Origin: Dasypus novemcinctus
Taxonomy: Eukaryota > Chordata > Mammalia > Cingulata > Dasypodidae
DNA length: 64,000 bases
Direction of reading: 5' to 3'
Assembly (NCBI RefSeq): GCF_030445035.2
Contig: NC_080685.1
Location: 112,022,432 to 112,086,431 of the forward strand
This document shows positions 11,241-22,275 of this stretch, in pieces. The notes under the pieces are model-generated. The model saw only the letters and a list, made by a program, of their open reading frames with translations. It was not told the origin of the DNA and searched no databases. The translations under genes and the position numbers were made by a program. The stretch's first letter is position 1, and every line of letters begins with the position of its first letter.

Positions 11241-11653
11241 TCCTCTTTTTTTTTTATTAAAGATTTATTTATTTATTTCTCTCCCCTCCCCCCCCCACCC
11301 CGGTTGTCTGTTCTCTGTGTCTATTTGCTGCGTCTTCTTTGTCCGCTTCTGTTGTCGTCAGCAGCACGGGAATCTGTGTTTCTTTTCATTGTGTCATCCT
11401 GTTGTGTCAACTCTCTGTGTGTGTGGCACCATTCCTGGGCAGGCTGCACTTTCTTTCGGGCTGGGCGGATCTCCTTACGGGGCGTGCGTGGGGCTCCCCT
11501 ACGTGGGGGACACCCCTGTGTGGCAGGGCACTCCTTGCATGCATCAGCACTGCACATGGGCCAGCTGCACATGGGTCAAGGAGGCCCGGGGTTTGAACTG
11601 TGGACCTCCCATATGGTAGATGGACGCCCTAACCACTGGGCCAAGTCCGCTGC
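11241..11653 (-). mobile_element. DAS-III SINE, proximal copy of a head-to-tail pair
   Basis: Same family and orientation as the preceding copy; the tail complement starts at 11246 and the head ends 'ccaagtccgctgcc' at 11653. It shares the TSD described for the pair, and no separate duplication lies between the two copies. Confidence 0.85.
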
Positions 11654-11741
11654 CTTGGATGTCTTTTATATCTGGTTCTTGCCTCAGTGCTCAAGCAAGT
11701 ACTTCTAACACAATATTAAATAGGAGGGCTGATAGTGGGCA

Positions 11742-12032
11742 TCATTGTCTTGTTCCCGATCTTGGAGGGAATGAATTTAGGATTTCACCATTGTAAATGA
11801 TGTTAGCTGTGTGTTTTTCATATATACCCTTTATCATGTTCAGCAAGTTTCCTTCTATTTCTATCTTTTGCAGTGTTTTTATTAGGAAAGGGTGCTGTAT
11901 TTTGTCCAATGCTTTTTCTGCATCTATAGATATGATCATGTGACTTTTTTCCTTTGATCTGTCTATGTGGTCTATTACATTGATTGATTTTCTTAGGTTG
12001 AACCATCCTTGCACACCACGGATGAAACCCAC
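11742..12032 (-). pseudogene. L1 ORF2 reverse transcriptase core fragment
   Basis: A 96-codon minus-strand frame holds recognisable L1 reverse transcriptase motifs: '[16 protein letters not shown]' (catalytic Asp of motif A) and 'PRSGTRQ' (motif B region). The frame then breaks before the downstream YADD-type motif, which is not open here. It is part of the near full-length L1 above and non-functional. Confidence 0.85.
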
Positions 12033-12256
12033 TTGGTCATATTGTATCGTTCATTTGATGTGCTGTTGAATATGATTAGCGGGTATTTTGTTGAGGATTT
12101 TAGCATCTAGGTTCATTAGAGAGATTGGTCTTTAATTTTCCTTTCTTGTGGTGTCTTTGTTTGGCTTTGGTATTAAAGTAATGTTGGTATCATAGAATGA
12201 GTTAGGCAATGTTCTTTCTATTTCGATTATTTGGAAGAGTTTAAGCAAGAGTGGTG

Positions 12257-12502
12257 TTAGTTCTTTCTGGCCATCTGGCCCACACCTCTTTTTAGTTGGG
12301 AAGTTTTTAATGACTGATTCTCTTTACTTGGTTTGTTGAGATCATCAATTTCTTCTTTCATCAATGTAGGTTGCTTATGTGTTTCTAGGAATTTGTCCAT
12401 TTCCTCTAAACTGTCCTTGTTGGCATATAGTTTTTCAAAGTATCCTCTTATGATATTCTTTATTTCTGTGATGATATCCCCCTTCTCATTTCTTATTTGC
12501 AT
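12257..12502 (-). pseudogene. L1 ORF2 fragment between endonuclease and RT
   Basis: An 81-codon frame with '[20 protein letters not shown]' and 'LYANKDSLEEMDKFLE' matches the conserved ORF2 linker ahead of the reverse transcriptase. A frameshift separates it from the RT fragment at 11742-12032. Confidence 0.8.
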
Positions 12503-13869
12503 CTTCTCTCTTTTTTCTTTGTTAGTCTACCTAAGGGTTTGTCAATTTTATTGATCTTCTCAAAGATCCAGCTCTTTTTAAAATTTTTTTCTAGTGCTTT
12601 CTTATTTTCTATTTCATGTACTTCTGCTCTGATCTTTGTTATTTCTTTCTTTCTTCTTCCTTTGGGGTTAGTTTTTTTTTTTTTTAACTAATTCCTCCAA
12701 GTGTGTAGTTAGGTCTTTGATTTTAGCTCTTTCTTCTTTTTTGATGTATGAATTTATGGCTATGAATTTCCCTCTCAGTACAGCTTTCACTATATCCCAT
12801 AAGTTTTGATATTTTGTGTTGTTATTTTCATTGGTTTCAAGTTAGTTACTGATTTGTTTTGAGATTTCCTCCTTGTCCCACTGTTTGTCCAAGAGTGTGT
12901 TGCTTAACTTCCATATCTTTGTGCCAAATCTGGTTCTCTGGCCCTGCAGATTTCCATCTTCAATCCACTGTGGTCAGAGAAATTATTTTGTATGATTTAA
13001 ATCTTTCTTAATTCTTTGAAACTTTCTCTGTGGCCTAGTATGTGGTCTATCTTGAAGAATGTCCATGCGCACTTGAGAAGAATGTATATCCTGCTGTAAT
13101 TGGGTGTAATGTTCTGTATATGTCTATTAGGTCCAGATCCTCTAATATACTGTTCAAAGTCTTTGTTTCTTTATTGTTTTTCTGTTGAGATGTTCTGTCC
13201 AATGGTAATAATGGTTTATTAAATTCCCCCTGCTATAATTGTAGAAACATCTATTACTTCACTTAGTTTTTCCAGTGTTTGCCTCATGTATTTGGAGGCA
13301 CCCTGGTTAGGAGCATAAATGTTTGTGATAGTTCTTTCTTCTTGAGAGATTACCCCTTTTGGTAATATGTAGTGTCCATCTTAGTCTCTCACAATAGTTT
13401 TGCATTTAAAGCCTATTTTTTCTGATATTAATATAGCTACTCCTGCCCTTTTTCAGTTATTGTTTGCTTATAAGATTGTTTTTCAACCATTCACTTTCAA
13501 CCTCCTTGAATCTCTGGGTCTAAGATGTGTTTCTTGTAGACAGCATATAGATGGGTCATATTTCCTTATCCATTCTGCCAATCTGTGTCTCTTGACAGGT
13601 GAGTTTAATCCATTGATATTCAGTGTTATTACTCTCAAGGAATTACTTTACATTAGCCATAATTTCTTTGGATTTGTGTATGTCATATGTTGTTTTTATT
13701 TCTCTTTTTTGTCTTTTTAGTTGTTCTTACACTCTCCTCTAACTCTGTCTCTCCTGTTTTTTCTTCCCTCCTGCAGAACTCCCTTTAGTATTTCTTGAAG
13801 GGCAGGGCAGTTTTCTTGTTGGCATACTCTCTTAGTTTCTGTTTCTCTGTGAATGTTTTGAACTCTCCA

Positions 13870-14139
13870 TCATTTCTGAATGCCAGCTTTTCTGGATAGA
13901 GTATTCTTGGCTGAAATTTTTTTTTCTTTTAGTACCTTGACTCTGTCATACTGCTGCCTTCTTATTTCCATGGTTTCAGATGAGAAATAAGCCCTTAATC
14001 TTATTGTGCTTCTCTTGTATGTGATGGTTCTCTTTTCTCTTGCTGCCTTCAGTATTTTCTCTTTGTCTTGAGCATTGGATAACTTGACAAGTATATGTCT
14101 TTGGTTAGGCCTGTTGAGATTATGCTGTTTGGGATGCAT
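13870..14139 (-). pseudogene. L1 ORF1 C-terminal domain fragment
   Basis: An 89-codon minus-strand frame contains 'HILVKLSNAQDKEKILKAAR' and 'RLRAYFSSETMEIRRQQ', the RRM/C-terminal-domain boundary of L1 ORF1p, the trimeric RNA-binding protein of L1. The N-terminal coiled coil upstream is broken by stops. It belongs to the L1 at 8351-15512. Confidence 0.85.
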
Positions 14140-16530
14140 TGTGCTTCCTGGACATGTACATCCATCTCCCTCAATAGGTTTGGGAAGTTTTTAGCCATTA
14201 TTTCCTCCAACACCCCTTCTGTCCCCTTTCCCTTCTCTTTTCCCTCTGGGATGCCTAAAATATGTATGTTTGTTCATTTTGTGTTGTCATCAGATCCCTA
14301 AGTCCCTGCTGGATTCTTTTCTATCTTCTTATCAATCAATTCTACTATCTGTTTGATTTCAGATGTACTATCTTCCATATCACTAATTCTTTCCTCTGCT
14401 TCTTCAAATCTGTTGTTCTTTGCTGGGAGTGTATTTTTGATTTCTTGGATTGTGTCATTTATACCATCATATCTGTTATCTTTTTGTGTATGTTTATAAT
14501 TTCTTCTGTATGCTCTCCAAGTGTTTTCTTAGTATCCTTAATCTCTTCCTTCTTTTCATTAAGTTAGCCCATGATATTTGTTTGGAGAGCTTTGATTAGT
14601 TGTTTGGTGTTCTGCTCCTCTTCCTGGTTTTTAGTTTATTCATTGGAGTGGGCCATGTCTTCCTGATTATTGGTATGGTTTGTAATTTTTTGTTGCTGTC
14701 TGGTCATCATTTTATCTTGATGGATTTGTTCAGTTGATTAGCTTCTCCATCTAGTCTCAGGGTTTATTTAGGTGCTGTTTTTGTTTGTGTGTTAAATATT
14801 CTTTTTCACACTTTGTTCTTCTTATTCTGTTTCCTTGTTGTTGTCTAAGTTCCCTTGAAGGAAAAAAGATTAGGGCCAGGGAAAGTAAAAGAGGTAAGAA
14901 AAGAAAAATTATAATAGTAGTATTGATAGTAAGTGTTAGCAGAAGAACCATGTGAGATCTAGGAGAATGAATATTAAAGTCATGTAAGCTGTGTAGAGTA
15001 ATAACAATAAAAAAGTGGAGTACCTACAATGAGGTGGGAAACTGACTATGGAGAAGAATATAGTATGAATTAAAAGGCCAGTATGATCAGGAGAGAGGGA
15101 AAGAGAAAAGAAGTGACAATAACATAAAGTGTGAATAAAAGAGAGAAAACAGAATAGAGGTGTTCGAAATTAAACGCAAGAAAAATTGGGGGCTAAACAA
15201 AGAGAGGTGGAATGTAAAAGCAACAACAGAAGATGGAAGATTAAAGATGTAAAGGAAAGGGGATAGCATTGGTAGCCAAAATCAGTACAGGAAATCAAGG
15301 ATGAGGAAGTACAGCAAACAAGAAACACTGCCTGCAGCACCTTGAGCAAGCACTCCTTTTGTGTCACTCTCTCCAGATCGATGACCACACACCTCCTGCT
15401 TTGTGGGTTCCCAGAACAGCTCACTCAGGCTGGATTCTCTCCCCACTCAGTCAGTTTTTGCAGGAGAGATGATGAGGATGCACTCACTCAGATGCCATCT
15501 TGCCTTGCCTCTCCCATATATGCACTTTTCAATATTTCAAAAGCTTCCTGCTATTCCTATCTTTTGGAGTGTTTTTACCAAGAAAAAGTGCTGTATTTTG
15601 TCAAATGCCTTTTCTGCATCAATTGAGAGGATCATGTGATTTTTCTTCTTCAATTTATCAATGTGTTTTATTTCATTAATTGATTTTCTTGAACTACCCT
15701 TGCATACCTGGTATAAAATCCACTTTATCATGGTGTATAATTCATTTAATATGCATTTGGATTAGTTTACAAGTATTTTGTTGAAGATTTTTGCATCTAT
15801 ATTCATTAGGCATATTGGTCTGTAATTTTCTTTTTTTGTGTATATCTCTACCTGCTTTTGGTATTAGGGTGATGTTGATTTGTAGAATCAGTTTGGTAGC
15901 ATTCTTTCCTGTTCAATTTTTTGGAAGAACTTGAGCTAGATTGGTATTAAATCTTCTTTGAATGATTGGTAAAATTCACCTGTGAAGCCATCTGGTCCCA
16001 AGATTTTCATCTTTGGGGGTTTTTGATGACTGCTTCAATCTCTTCACTCAGATTGTTTGGTTGAGGTCTTCTATTTTTCCAGGGTCAGTGTAGTTGGTTC
16101 GTGTATTTCAGGAATTTGTCCCTCTCCTCTACATTGTCTAGTTTTTTGGCATAAGGTTGTTCATAATATCCTCTTCATTCTGTGAGGTCAGTGGAAATTT
16201 CCTCACTCTCATTTCTGATTTTATTTGTGTCTTGTTTCTTTTATTCTTTGTTAGTCTAGCTAAGGGTTTGTCAATTTTGTTGATCTTCTCAAAGAATCAA
16301 CTTTTGGTTTGTTGATTCTTTTTTTTTGTCCTCAATTTCATTTATTTCTACTCTGATCTTTACTATTTTTTTCTTTTGGCTTGGTTTGGGATCAGTTTCT
16401 TGTTCTTTTTCTAGTTCCTCCAGGTGTGCAATTAGATCTTCAACTTTAGCTCTTTCTGATTTTTTAATGTAAGCATGGAGGGCTATAAATTTCCCTCTTG
16501 GCACTGCCTTTGTGGTGTCCCATAGTTTTT

Positions 16531-16950
16531 GTTTTTTTTTAATATTTTATTTATTTATTTATTTTTTCTCCCCTTCCCCCGTACCCCAGTTGTCTGTTCT
16601 CTGGGTCTATTTGCTGTGTCTTCTTTGTCCGCTTCTGTTGTTGTCAGCAGCACGGGAATCTGTGTTTCTTTTTGTTGCATCATCTTGTGTCAGCTCTACG
16701 TGTGGCCGGTGCCATTCCTGGGCAGGCTGTACTTTCTTTTGTGCTTGGCGGCTGTGCTTACGGGGCTCTACACTCCTTGTGCTTGGGGGTCCCCTACGCG
16801 GAGGACACCTCTGTGTGGCACGGCACTCCTTGCGCACATCAGCACTGTGTATGGACCAGCTGCACACGGGTTGAGGAGGCCTGGGTTTTGAACCGTGGAC
16901 CTCCCATGTGGTAGACGGACGCCCTATCCATTGGGCCAAGTCTGCTTCCC
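16531..16950 (-). mobile_element. DAS-III SINE, distal copy of a second head-to-tail pair
   Basis: Reverse-orientation DAS-III with T-rich tail complement at 16531-16560, the body and the tRNA-like head ending 'ttgggccaagtctgcttccc'. It is followed at once by another copy in the same orientation. Confidence 0.85.
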
Positions 16951-17369
16951 TTTTTTTTTTTTTTAAAGATTTATCTCTTTTATTTCTTTCTCTCCCCTCC
17001 CCCCCCCCAGTTGTCTGCTCTCTGTGTCCACTCGCTGTGTGTTCTTCTGTGATCGCTTATATCCTTATCAGCAACACCAGGAATCTGTGTTTCTTTTGGT
17101 TGCGTCATCTTGTTGTGTCAGCTCTCCATGTGTGTGGCACCATTCCTGGGCAGGCTGCATTTTCTTTGGTGCTGGGTGGCTCTCCTTATGGGGTGCACTC
17201 CTAGCGCATGGGGCTTCCCTACGTGGGGGACACCCCTGCCTGGCAGGGCACATCTTGCGCGCATCAGCACTGAGCATGGGCCAGCTCCACATGGGTCAAG
17301 GAGGCCTGGAGTTTGAACCGTGGATCTCCCATGTGGTAGACGGACACCCTAACCACCGGACCAAGTCCA
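16951..17369 (-). mobile_element. DAS-III SINE, proximal copy of a second head-to-tail pair
   Basis: Same orientation as the preceding copy; the head ends 'ggaccaagtcca'. L1 sequence resumes with 'ccataggttttt' at 17375-17386, a near match to 'ccatagttttt' at 16520-16530. One target duplication thus seems to enclose both SINEs. Confidence 0.8.
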
Positions 17370-17972
17370 CCATTCCATAGGTTTTTGATATGTTGTGTTC
17401 TCATTTTCATTGGTCTCAAGATATTTGCTGAATTCTCTTGCAGTTTCTTCATTGACCCACTGATTATTTAAGAGCGTGTTGTTTAATCTCCATATATTTA
17501 TGAATTTTCCCCTTTTCCATCCATTATTGATTTCCAGCTTCATTCCATTATGATCAGAGAAAGTGTTTTGTAAACTTTCAAAATTTTTAAACTTATTGAA
17601 ACTTGTCTTGTGACCCAACATAAGGCCCATCTTAGGGAAGGACGCATGAGCACTTGAAAAGAATGTATATCCTGCTTTATCGGGGTGCAATGCTCTGTAG
17701 ATGTCTGTCTGTTAGATCTAGTTCATTTATCATATTATTCAAACTCTCTGTTTCTTTAATTTTTCTCTGTCCTAATGGGAGTGGTATATTGAAGTATTTA
17801 ACTATTATTATAGAGACATCCATTTCACCCGTCAGCTTTGCCAGTGTGTGCCTCATGTATCTTGGGGCACTCAAGTTAGGTTGTGGTGATTTCTTCCTTG
17901 TTTTGTTATGTTTGCATATGCACATAAAATGAATATCTTTGTTTTCCTCCCTACGCTTTTCTCTTATCATAT

Positions 17973-18590
17973 GAAAGTTGTGTTAGTTTCATGTTGTAGT
18001 ATTTAAGGATGTCAAGTTTAAGAATGGGTATTACCCATGGACTTGCACCCTATTCTAGAGGGCATTTAGTGCATTTCTTGCTGTATGCAAGACATTTGGG
18101 CATTGTTATATATATAAAAAATATATATATTATATATATATATATAAAATCTGTTATTGTTTTTGTTTAGCTACTTAGTAAGGTGATGTCCATGGCTGCC
18201 AAATTGATAAGGGGCGGACTGTTGATTCAGAAGCATGAGGAGCCCAAAGTGGGCAGATGGCTGCCTTAACTTCCAGATCAATGGAATCATTGTTGTATTC
18301 CCTTGTGGAAGTACTCTTCCTTTTCAAACAAAGACCTGCAGACCAGCAGAGCTTAAGGTTGCAGGGAAAGGAAACAAAAATTTCCTAGTGGATCACTAGG
18401 GGTAATAGTGAGTGGTACCACTCCCGATTCCTGGACCCATGAATCCTGATTATGGGAGAAACAGCACCTTAGAGTGGACACTGTTTTGGAGCATACACAG
18501 ACTCCTGGAGAATATTGCCTCAGCCCCTCAAAGTATTGCCACTAATTGATACCATAATTAAGTTTTCAAAAGGCATTCCAGACAGGAATT
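17973..18590 (+). repeat. Probable ERVL/MaLR internal fragment
   Basis: The block contains 'aaggtgatgtccatggctgc', 'gtggaagtactcttcctttt' and 'atcctgattatgggagaaac', which resemble MaLR/ERVL internal sequence as I remember it. No open frame is retained. A (TA)n tract lies inside at 18107-18148. The family call is tentative. Confidence 0.4.
18107..18148. repeat. (TA)n microsatellite
   Basis: About 42 bp of nearly pure alternating T and A with one A-run interruption. Confidence 0.9.
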
Positions 18591-18591
18591 G

Positions 18592-19145
18592 TAGGAAGAT
18601 GGCATCAGATTAGGCAGTCAGTGCTCAGCTCTCTCCCAAAAACAATGGAAAAGAACCAAAAGGTGTCAGAGGGACCTGCTTTGTGGTCATTAGACCAGGA
18701 CAGTGCTTTGCAACTCCCAGGAGGGTGAGGAACAGGGAGAAGAAGAGCCCAAAACAATGAACATGAATAGGAAATTCCTGCAGTGCCTGGGAAGGGCTCC
18801 TTTCCCCCACCACCAAGATTTTAAGCTGGAGTAAAACCCCTGGCTCACAGCAGATGACTGAGAGTGGAAAAGACATCTTCCTCCCTGTCAGTTGTTACAA
18901 GGGAAAAGGCAAATGGAGTCAGGGGGCTTTTCTACAGTGAATTAGGCCGGCAGAGCCCACTTTGAATCTCGGCTCTGGCCAGACCAAATCACAGGAGAGA
19001 AATACACCTCCAATGAAAGGGGCACTGATGAACACCATCTGCTGGGCGGTCTGGAAATTGCATGGACAAAAACTGATTTTATCTCTGTACTCTAACCCGT
19101 GGGAGAAAATCTGCTCCCCATTAGTGAGTATTATTTTGATAATTT
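18592..19145 (+). mobile_element. L1 5' UTR fragment, sense orientation
   Basis: 'gaagatggcatcagattagg' near 18596 looks like a mammalian L1 start, followed by 'caatggaaaagaaccaaaag' and GC-richer 5' UTR text. It is in plus orientation, opposite to nearly all surrounding L1 sequence, and ends before ORF1. Flanking bases 19146-19271 are unassigned. Confidence 0.55.
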
Positions 19146-19271
19146 AAGTTGGGAAATTTTTAATATTTAGAATAAGTTGAACCAAATATCAAAGAAGAGT
19201 TGTGAAAAAACAATAAGAAAGAGAAACTGGTCATCAGAGTAAATTCACCAACATATTCAGATGGTTAGGCT

Positions 19272-19935
19272 AATGTGTTAACTTGGCCAGGTAATGCTCC
19301 CTTCTTTTCAATTCTTTGCAAGAATCTGAGCAGGACTGGTGTTAGTTCTGGTCCTGGTCATTTCTTGGTTGGGAAGTTTTTGATTACTAATTCAATCTTA
19401 CTACTTGTGATTGGTCTATTGAGTTCTTCTATTTCTTCTTTTGTCAACATTGATTGCTAGTGTGTTTCTAGAAATTTGTCCATTTCACTTAAATTTTCCA
19501 TCTTGTTGACACACAATTTTTCAAAGTATCCTCTTATAATATTCTTTATTTCTCTGGTGTTAGTGGTGATAGCCTCTCTGTCATTTCTCATTTTATATAT
19601 TTGCATCTTCTCTCTGTTTTCTTTGTTAGTCTAGCTAAGGGTTTGTAAATTTTATTAACCTTCTCAAAGAACAAGCTTTTGGTTTTGTTAAATTTTCTAA
19701 TTTTTCTTCTTAATTTCATTTAGTTTTGCTCTAATCTTTATTTTTTTCCTTCTGTTTTGCATTAGATTAGTTTGTTGTTTTTTTCTAGTTTCTCCAGGTG
19801 TGCAGTTAGGTCTTTGATTTTAGTACTTTCTTCTTTTTTAATGTAGGCATTTAGGGCTATAATTTTCCCTCTCAGTACTGCTTTTGTTGCATCCTATAAG
19901 TTTTGCTATGTTGTGTTCTGATTTTCATTTGCTTC
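19272..19935 (-). mobile_element. L1 ORF2 fragment, antisense
   Basis: Plus-strand text parallels 12230-12840 in the near full-length L1 ('ctagaaatttgtccatttc', 'ctcaaagaacaagcttttgg'), so it is the ORF2 linker region on the minus strand. It is heavily broken. Confidence 0.75.
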
Positions 19936-20225
19936 AATGTACCCCCACTTTCAGGACTTGGAGTTGTCCTGGGTGGTACTGCAGGGACAGATGCTAGACA
20001 TTGTATGTACTGACATGGCCCACTGGGTGAACTGGGGGAGAGTGTAAACTACAATGTAAACCATTATCCATGTGCTGCAGCAGTGCTCCAAAATGTATTT
20101 GCCAAATGCAGTGACTGTCCCACAATGATGAAAGAGGTTGTTGATGTGGGAGGAGTGGGGTGAGGAGGGTGGAGAGATATGTGGGAACCTCTTATATTTT
20201 TTGAATGTAACATTTAAAAAAATAG
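19936..20225 (+). mobile_element. L1 3'-end-type retroposon, sense orientation
   Basis: Reverse orientation of the repeat at 9957-10515: it begins 'caggacttggagttgtcctg', passes 'gatgaaagaggttgttgatg' and ends 'tgtaacatttaaaaaaa' at an A-rich tail. It joins an inverted repeat at 20226. Confidence 0.65.
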
Positions 20226-20329
20226 AGAGAAAAAAAGAAATAAAAGGAAAAAATGACATATAAGCTTTAGCCTTTTTTTCCTATAGGCTTATATATGTCA
20301 TATTTTCCTTTTATTTCTCTTTTTTTCTT
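20226..20329. repeat. Inverted repeat (fold-back), about 40-bp arms
   Basis: Left arm 20226-20265 and right arm 20287-20329 are reverse complements with two small 2-bp gaps, separated by a 21-nt loop. The right arm is ordinary L1 (compare 13676-13720); the left arm is an inverted copy of it attached to the tail of the sense-oriented L1 3' fragment. Confidence 0.8.
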
Positions 20330-20759
20330 TTGGCATCTTAACTATGTCATATTACTGACTTCTTGCTTCCATGGTTTCAGATGAGAAATCTGCACTTAAT
20401 CTTATCAAATTTCCCTTATATCTGATGGATCTCTTTTCTCTTGCTGCTTTTAGGATTCTGTCTTAGTCTTGAGCTTTTGACAATTTGATAAATATATGTC
20501 TCAGAGTAGGTCTGCTAGGATTCATTCTGTTTGGAATGCACTGTGCTTCCAGGGCATGTACATATTTGTCTTTCATAAGGGTTGGGACATTTCTGGCCAT
20601 TATTTCCTCAACCACTTCTTCTGCCTCCTTTCCCATCTCGTCTCTGTCATCCCTATAATGTGTATGTTTGTGCATTTCATGTTGTCATTCAATTCCCTGA
20701 ATTCTGGTTGAATTTTTTTCTTTTTTTCTCTCTATCTGTTCTACTATCTCTGCAATTTT

Positions 20760-21115
20760 TAAAAAAGATTTATTTTATTAATTTTTCTCCCCCACCCCTG
20801 TTGTTTTGTGCTCGTCTGTTCATTGTGTGCTCATCTTCTTTTTGGGAAGCACCAGGAACTGAACCTGGGACCTGCCATGTGGGAGGGAGGTACCTAATGA
20901 CTTGAGCCACCTCTGCTCCCACTTGTGTCTCTCATTGTGTTTCCTCATTGTGTATCTTTGTCGTGCCATCTTGTTGTGTTAACTTGCTGTGCCAGTCCAT
21001 CACATCACCTCACTGTCTTGCTCGTCTTCTTTAGGAGGCACCGGGAACTGAACCTGGGGCCTCCCATGTGGTAGACAGGTCCCCAACTGCTTGAGCCACA
21101 TCTGCTACCTTCTGT
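20760..21115 (-). mobile_element. Dimeric tRNA-type SINE (DAS-II-like)
   Basis: Two tRNA-like modules in tandem, each with 'gaactgaacctggg' plus 'ccatgtg' and 'cttgagccac' (near 20855-20910 and 21045-21105). A T-rich tail complement is at the left. Imperfect target duplication: gcaatttt at 20753-20760 and 21116-21123. Similar elements lie at 31683-32056 and 38234-38585. Confidence 0.7.
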
Positions 21116-21619
21116 GCAATTTTGATGTCATATCTTCAGTGTTGTTAATTCTTTCCTTTGCTTGTTGGAATCTGCTGTTATGTGCTTCTAGTTTATTTTT
21201 AATTTCTTGCATTGTGCCTTTCATCACCATAAGATGTTATCTTCTTATTCATATTTACAGTTTCTTCAGTATATTCCCCCAGCGTTTTCTTAATATTCTT
21301 TATCTCTTCCATCACTTCATTAAGTTGATTAAGGATATTTGTTTGGACATCCTTGATTAGTTGTTCCACATTCTGCATCTCCTCCTACTATTTAGCTGGA
21401 TCCTTAGCTTGGGCCACTCTCTTCCTGTTTCTTAGTATGGCCTGCAATTTTTTGCTGATGTCTAGGTACCTGTTTATCTTACTGAGCTTATTCAGTTGGT
21501 TAGTTTCTCTTTCTAATCTAGGGTTTTATTATTTATTTATTTTTGGTTTTGTGTTAAGTGTCCTCTTTTCCACTTGGTTCCACTTATTCTATATTTTTGA
21601 AGTTGTCCATGTTCAACTG

Positions 21620-21930
21620 AAAGAAAATATTAGGTCCACAAAAAAAGGAAGAAGGAAGAAGAGAAAAAATAAAGAATTTTTTAAAAAGAAGGGAAAGGGG
21701 ATGATAAAAGAGACAGAAAAAGTACTGAGTAAAAAAATCATAAAAAATAAAAAAGGAATAAAAATTTAAAAGGTTAAAAAAAGAGACAGGAAAAAATAAA
21801 ATAAAATAAAAGACCAGAAAATATGTGAAGAGAAGAAAGATGAAGAGACAACAGAAGGCAGAAAGAAAGAAAAAAAAAAAGAAGAGAAAAAAATGAAAGC
21901 AAGGCAGAAAGAAAATAATGATAATTTAAA
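21620..21930. repeat. Purine-rich tract in L1 5' region
   Basis: About 310 bp with almost only A and G on the plus strand. The equivalent region of the L1 at 8351-15512 (14860-15240) is also purine-rich, so this belongs to the L1 family rather than being a new insertion. Confidence 0.75.
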
Positions 21931-22126
21931 AAAAACCCACTCAGGCTCAGAAACTGTCTCAGGCTGCCTCTGCCTGCCAGTGAGCCCATTCCTCTCCCAG
22001 TGGGGTGCAGTGAGCCATGGTTTTTTCAGGCTGTTCACCTCGAGTTGGGACATGGGTGCTGTTCCCAGCCATGGGTTGGTCATTCATGGTTTCCATTTTG
22101 GCTTCTTCATTTCTCTTTTGCCCTCG

Positions 22127-22146
22127 TGGGTGTGTGTGTGTGTGCG
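22127..22146. repeat. (GT)n microsatellite
   Basis: Short run of alternating GT inside the L1 5' UTR. Confidence 0.8.
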
Positions 22147-22275
22147 CAGCACTCTCCTGGTCTGTAGATCCCCAAAAGCTGTCCCCTTGGACAGCTTTTT
22201 GCCCTTCTTCTGTTGTTTTTGTGAGAGAGTTGAACCCTTCCTACCTACTCTCATGCCATCTGCCCAAGAGATTTT

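Larger units (their letters stand above)
8351..15512 (-). mobile_element. Near full-length L1 LINE, antisense, with nested insertions
   Basis: Read on the minus strand this runs 5' UTR (about 15512 to 14800), ORF1 (about 14750-13800), ORF2 (about 13700-9000) and 3' UTR (to 8351). The plus-strand text 'agatgccatcttgcctt' near 15492 is the reverse of an L1 start 'aagatggcatct'. Removing the nested L1-3' retroposon (9957-10515) and the DAS-III pair (10874-11653) leaves about 5.8 kb, close to full length. ORF2 and ORF1 are broken by stops and frameshifts, so it is inactive. Confidence 0.85.
15513..17972 (-). mobile_element. L1 LINE fragment (ORF2 endonuclease to RT), antisense
   Basis: A second L1 copy abuts the 5' end of the previous one. 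Minus-strand frames show '[13 protein letters not shown]' (RT motif A, 15537-15731), an ORF2 linker (16289-16504), 'SDHNGMKLEINN' (the SDH motif of the L1 endonuclease, 17349-17690) and 'SAPRYMRHTLAKLTGEM' (endonuclease, 17677-17970). It is interrupted by a DAS-III pair at 16531-17369. Both ends are truncated; no ORF1 or 3' UTR is attached. Confidence 0.85.
20330..22275 (-). mobile_element. L1 5' half (ORF1 and 5' UTR), antisense
   Basis: The minus-strand frame at 20463-20675 reads as ORF1p ('LRHIFIKLSKAQD', 'IPNRMNPSRPT'). Further right lies a purine-rich tract (21620-21930) and then a GC-richer 5' UTR ending with 'catgccatctgcccaagag' near 22255, the reverse of an L1 start. A dimeric tRNA-type SINE interrupts ORF1 at 20760-21115. 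Confidence 0.8.

Noticed and set aside
11109..11708. A 199-codon frame that might look like a novel protein
   Set aside because: It spans the two DAS-III SINEs; similar frames occur at 7816-8241, 16512-17380 and 33718-34127, all in SINE copies.
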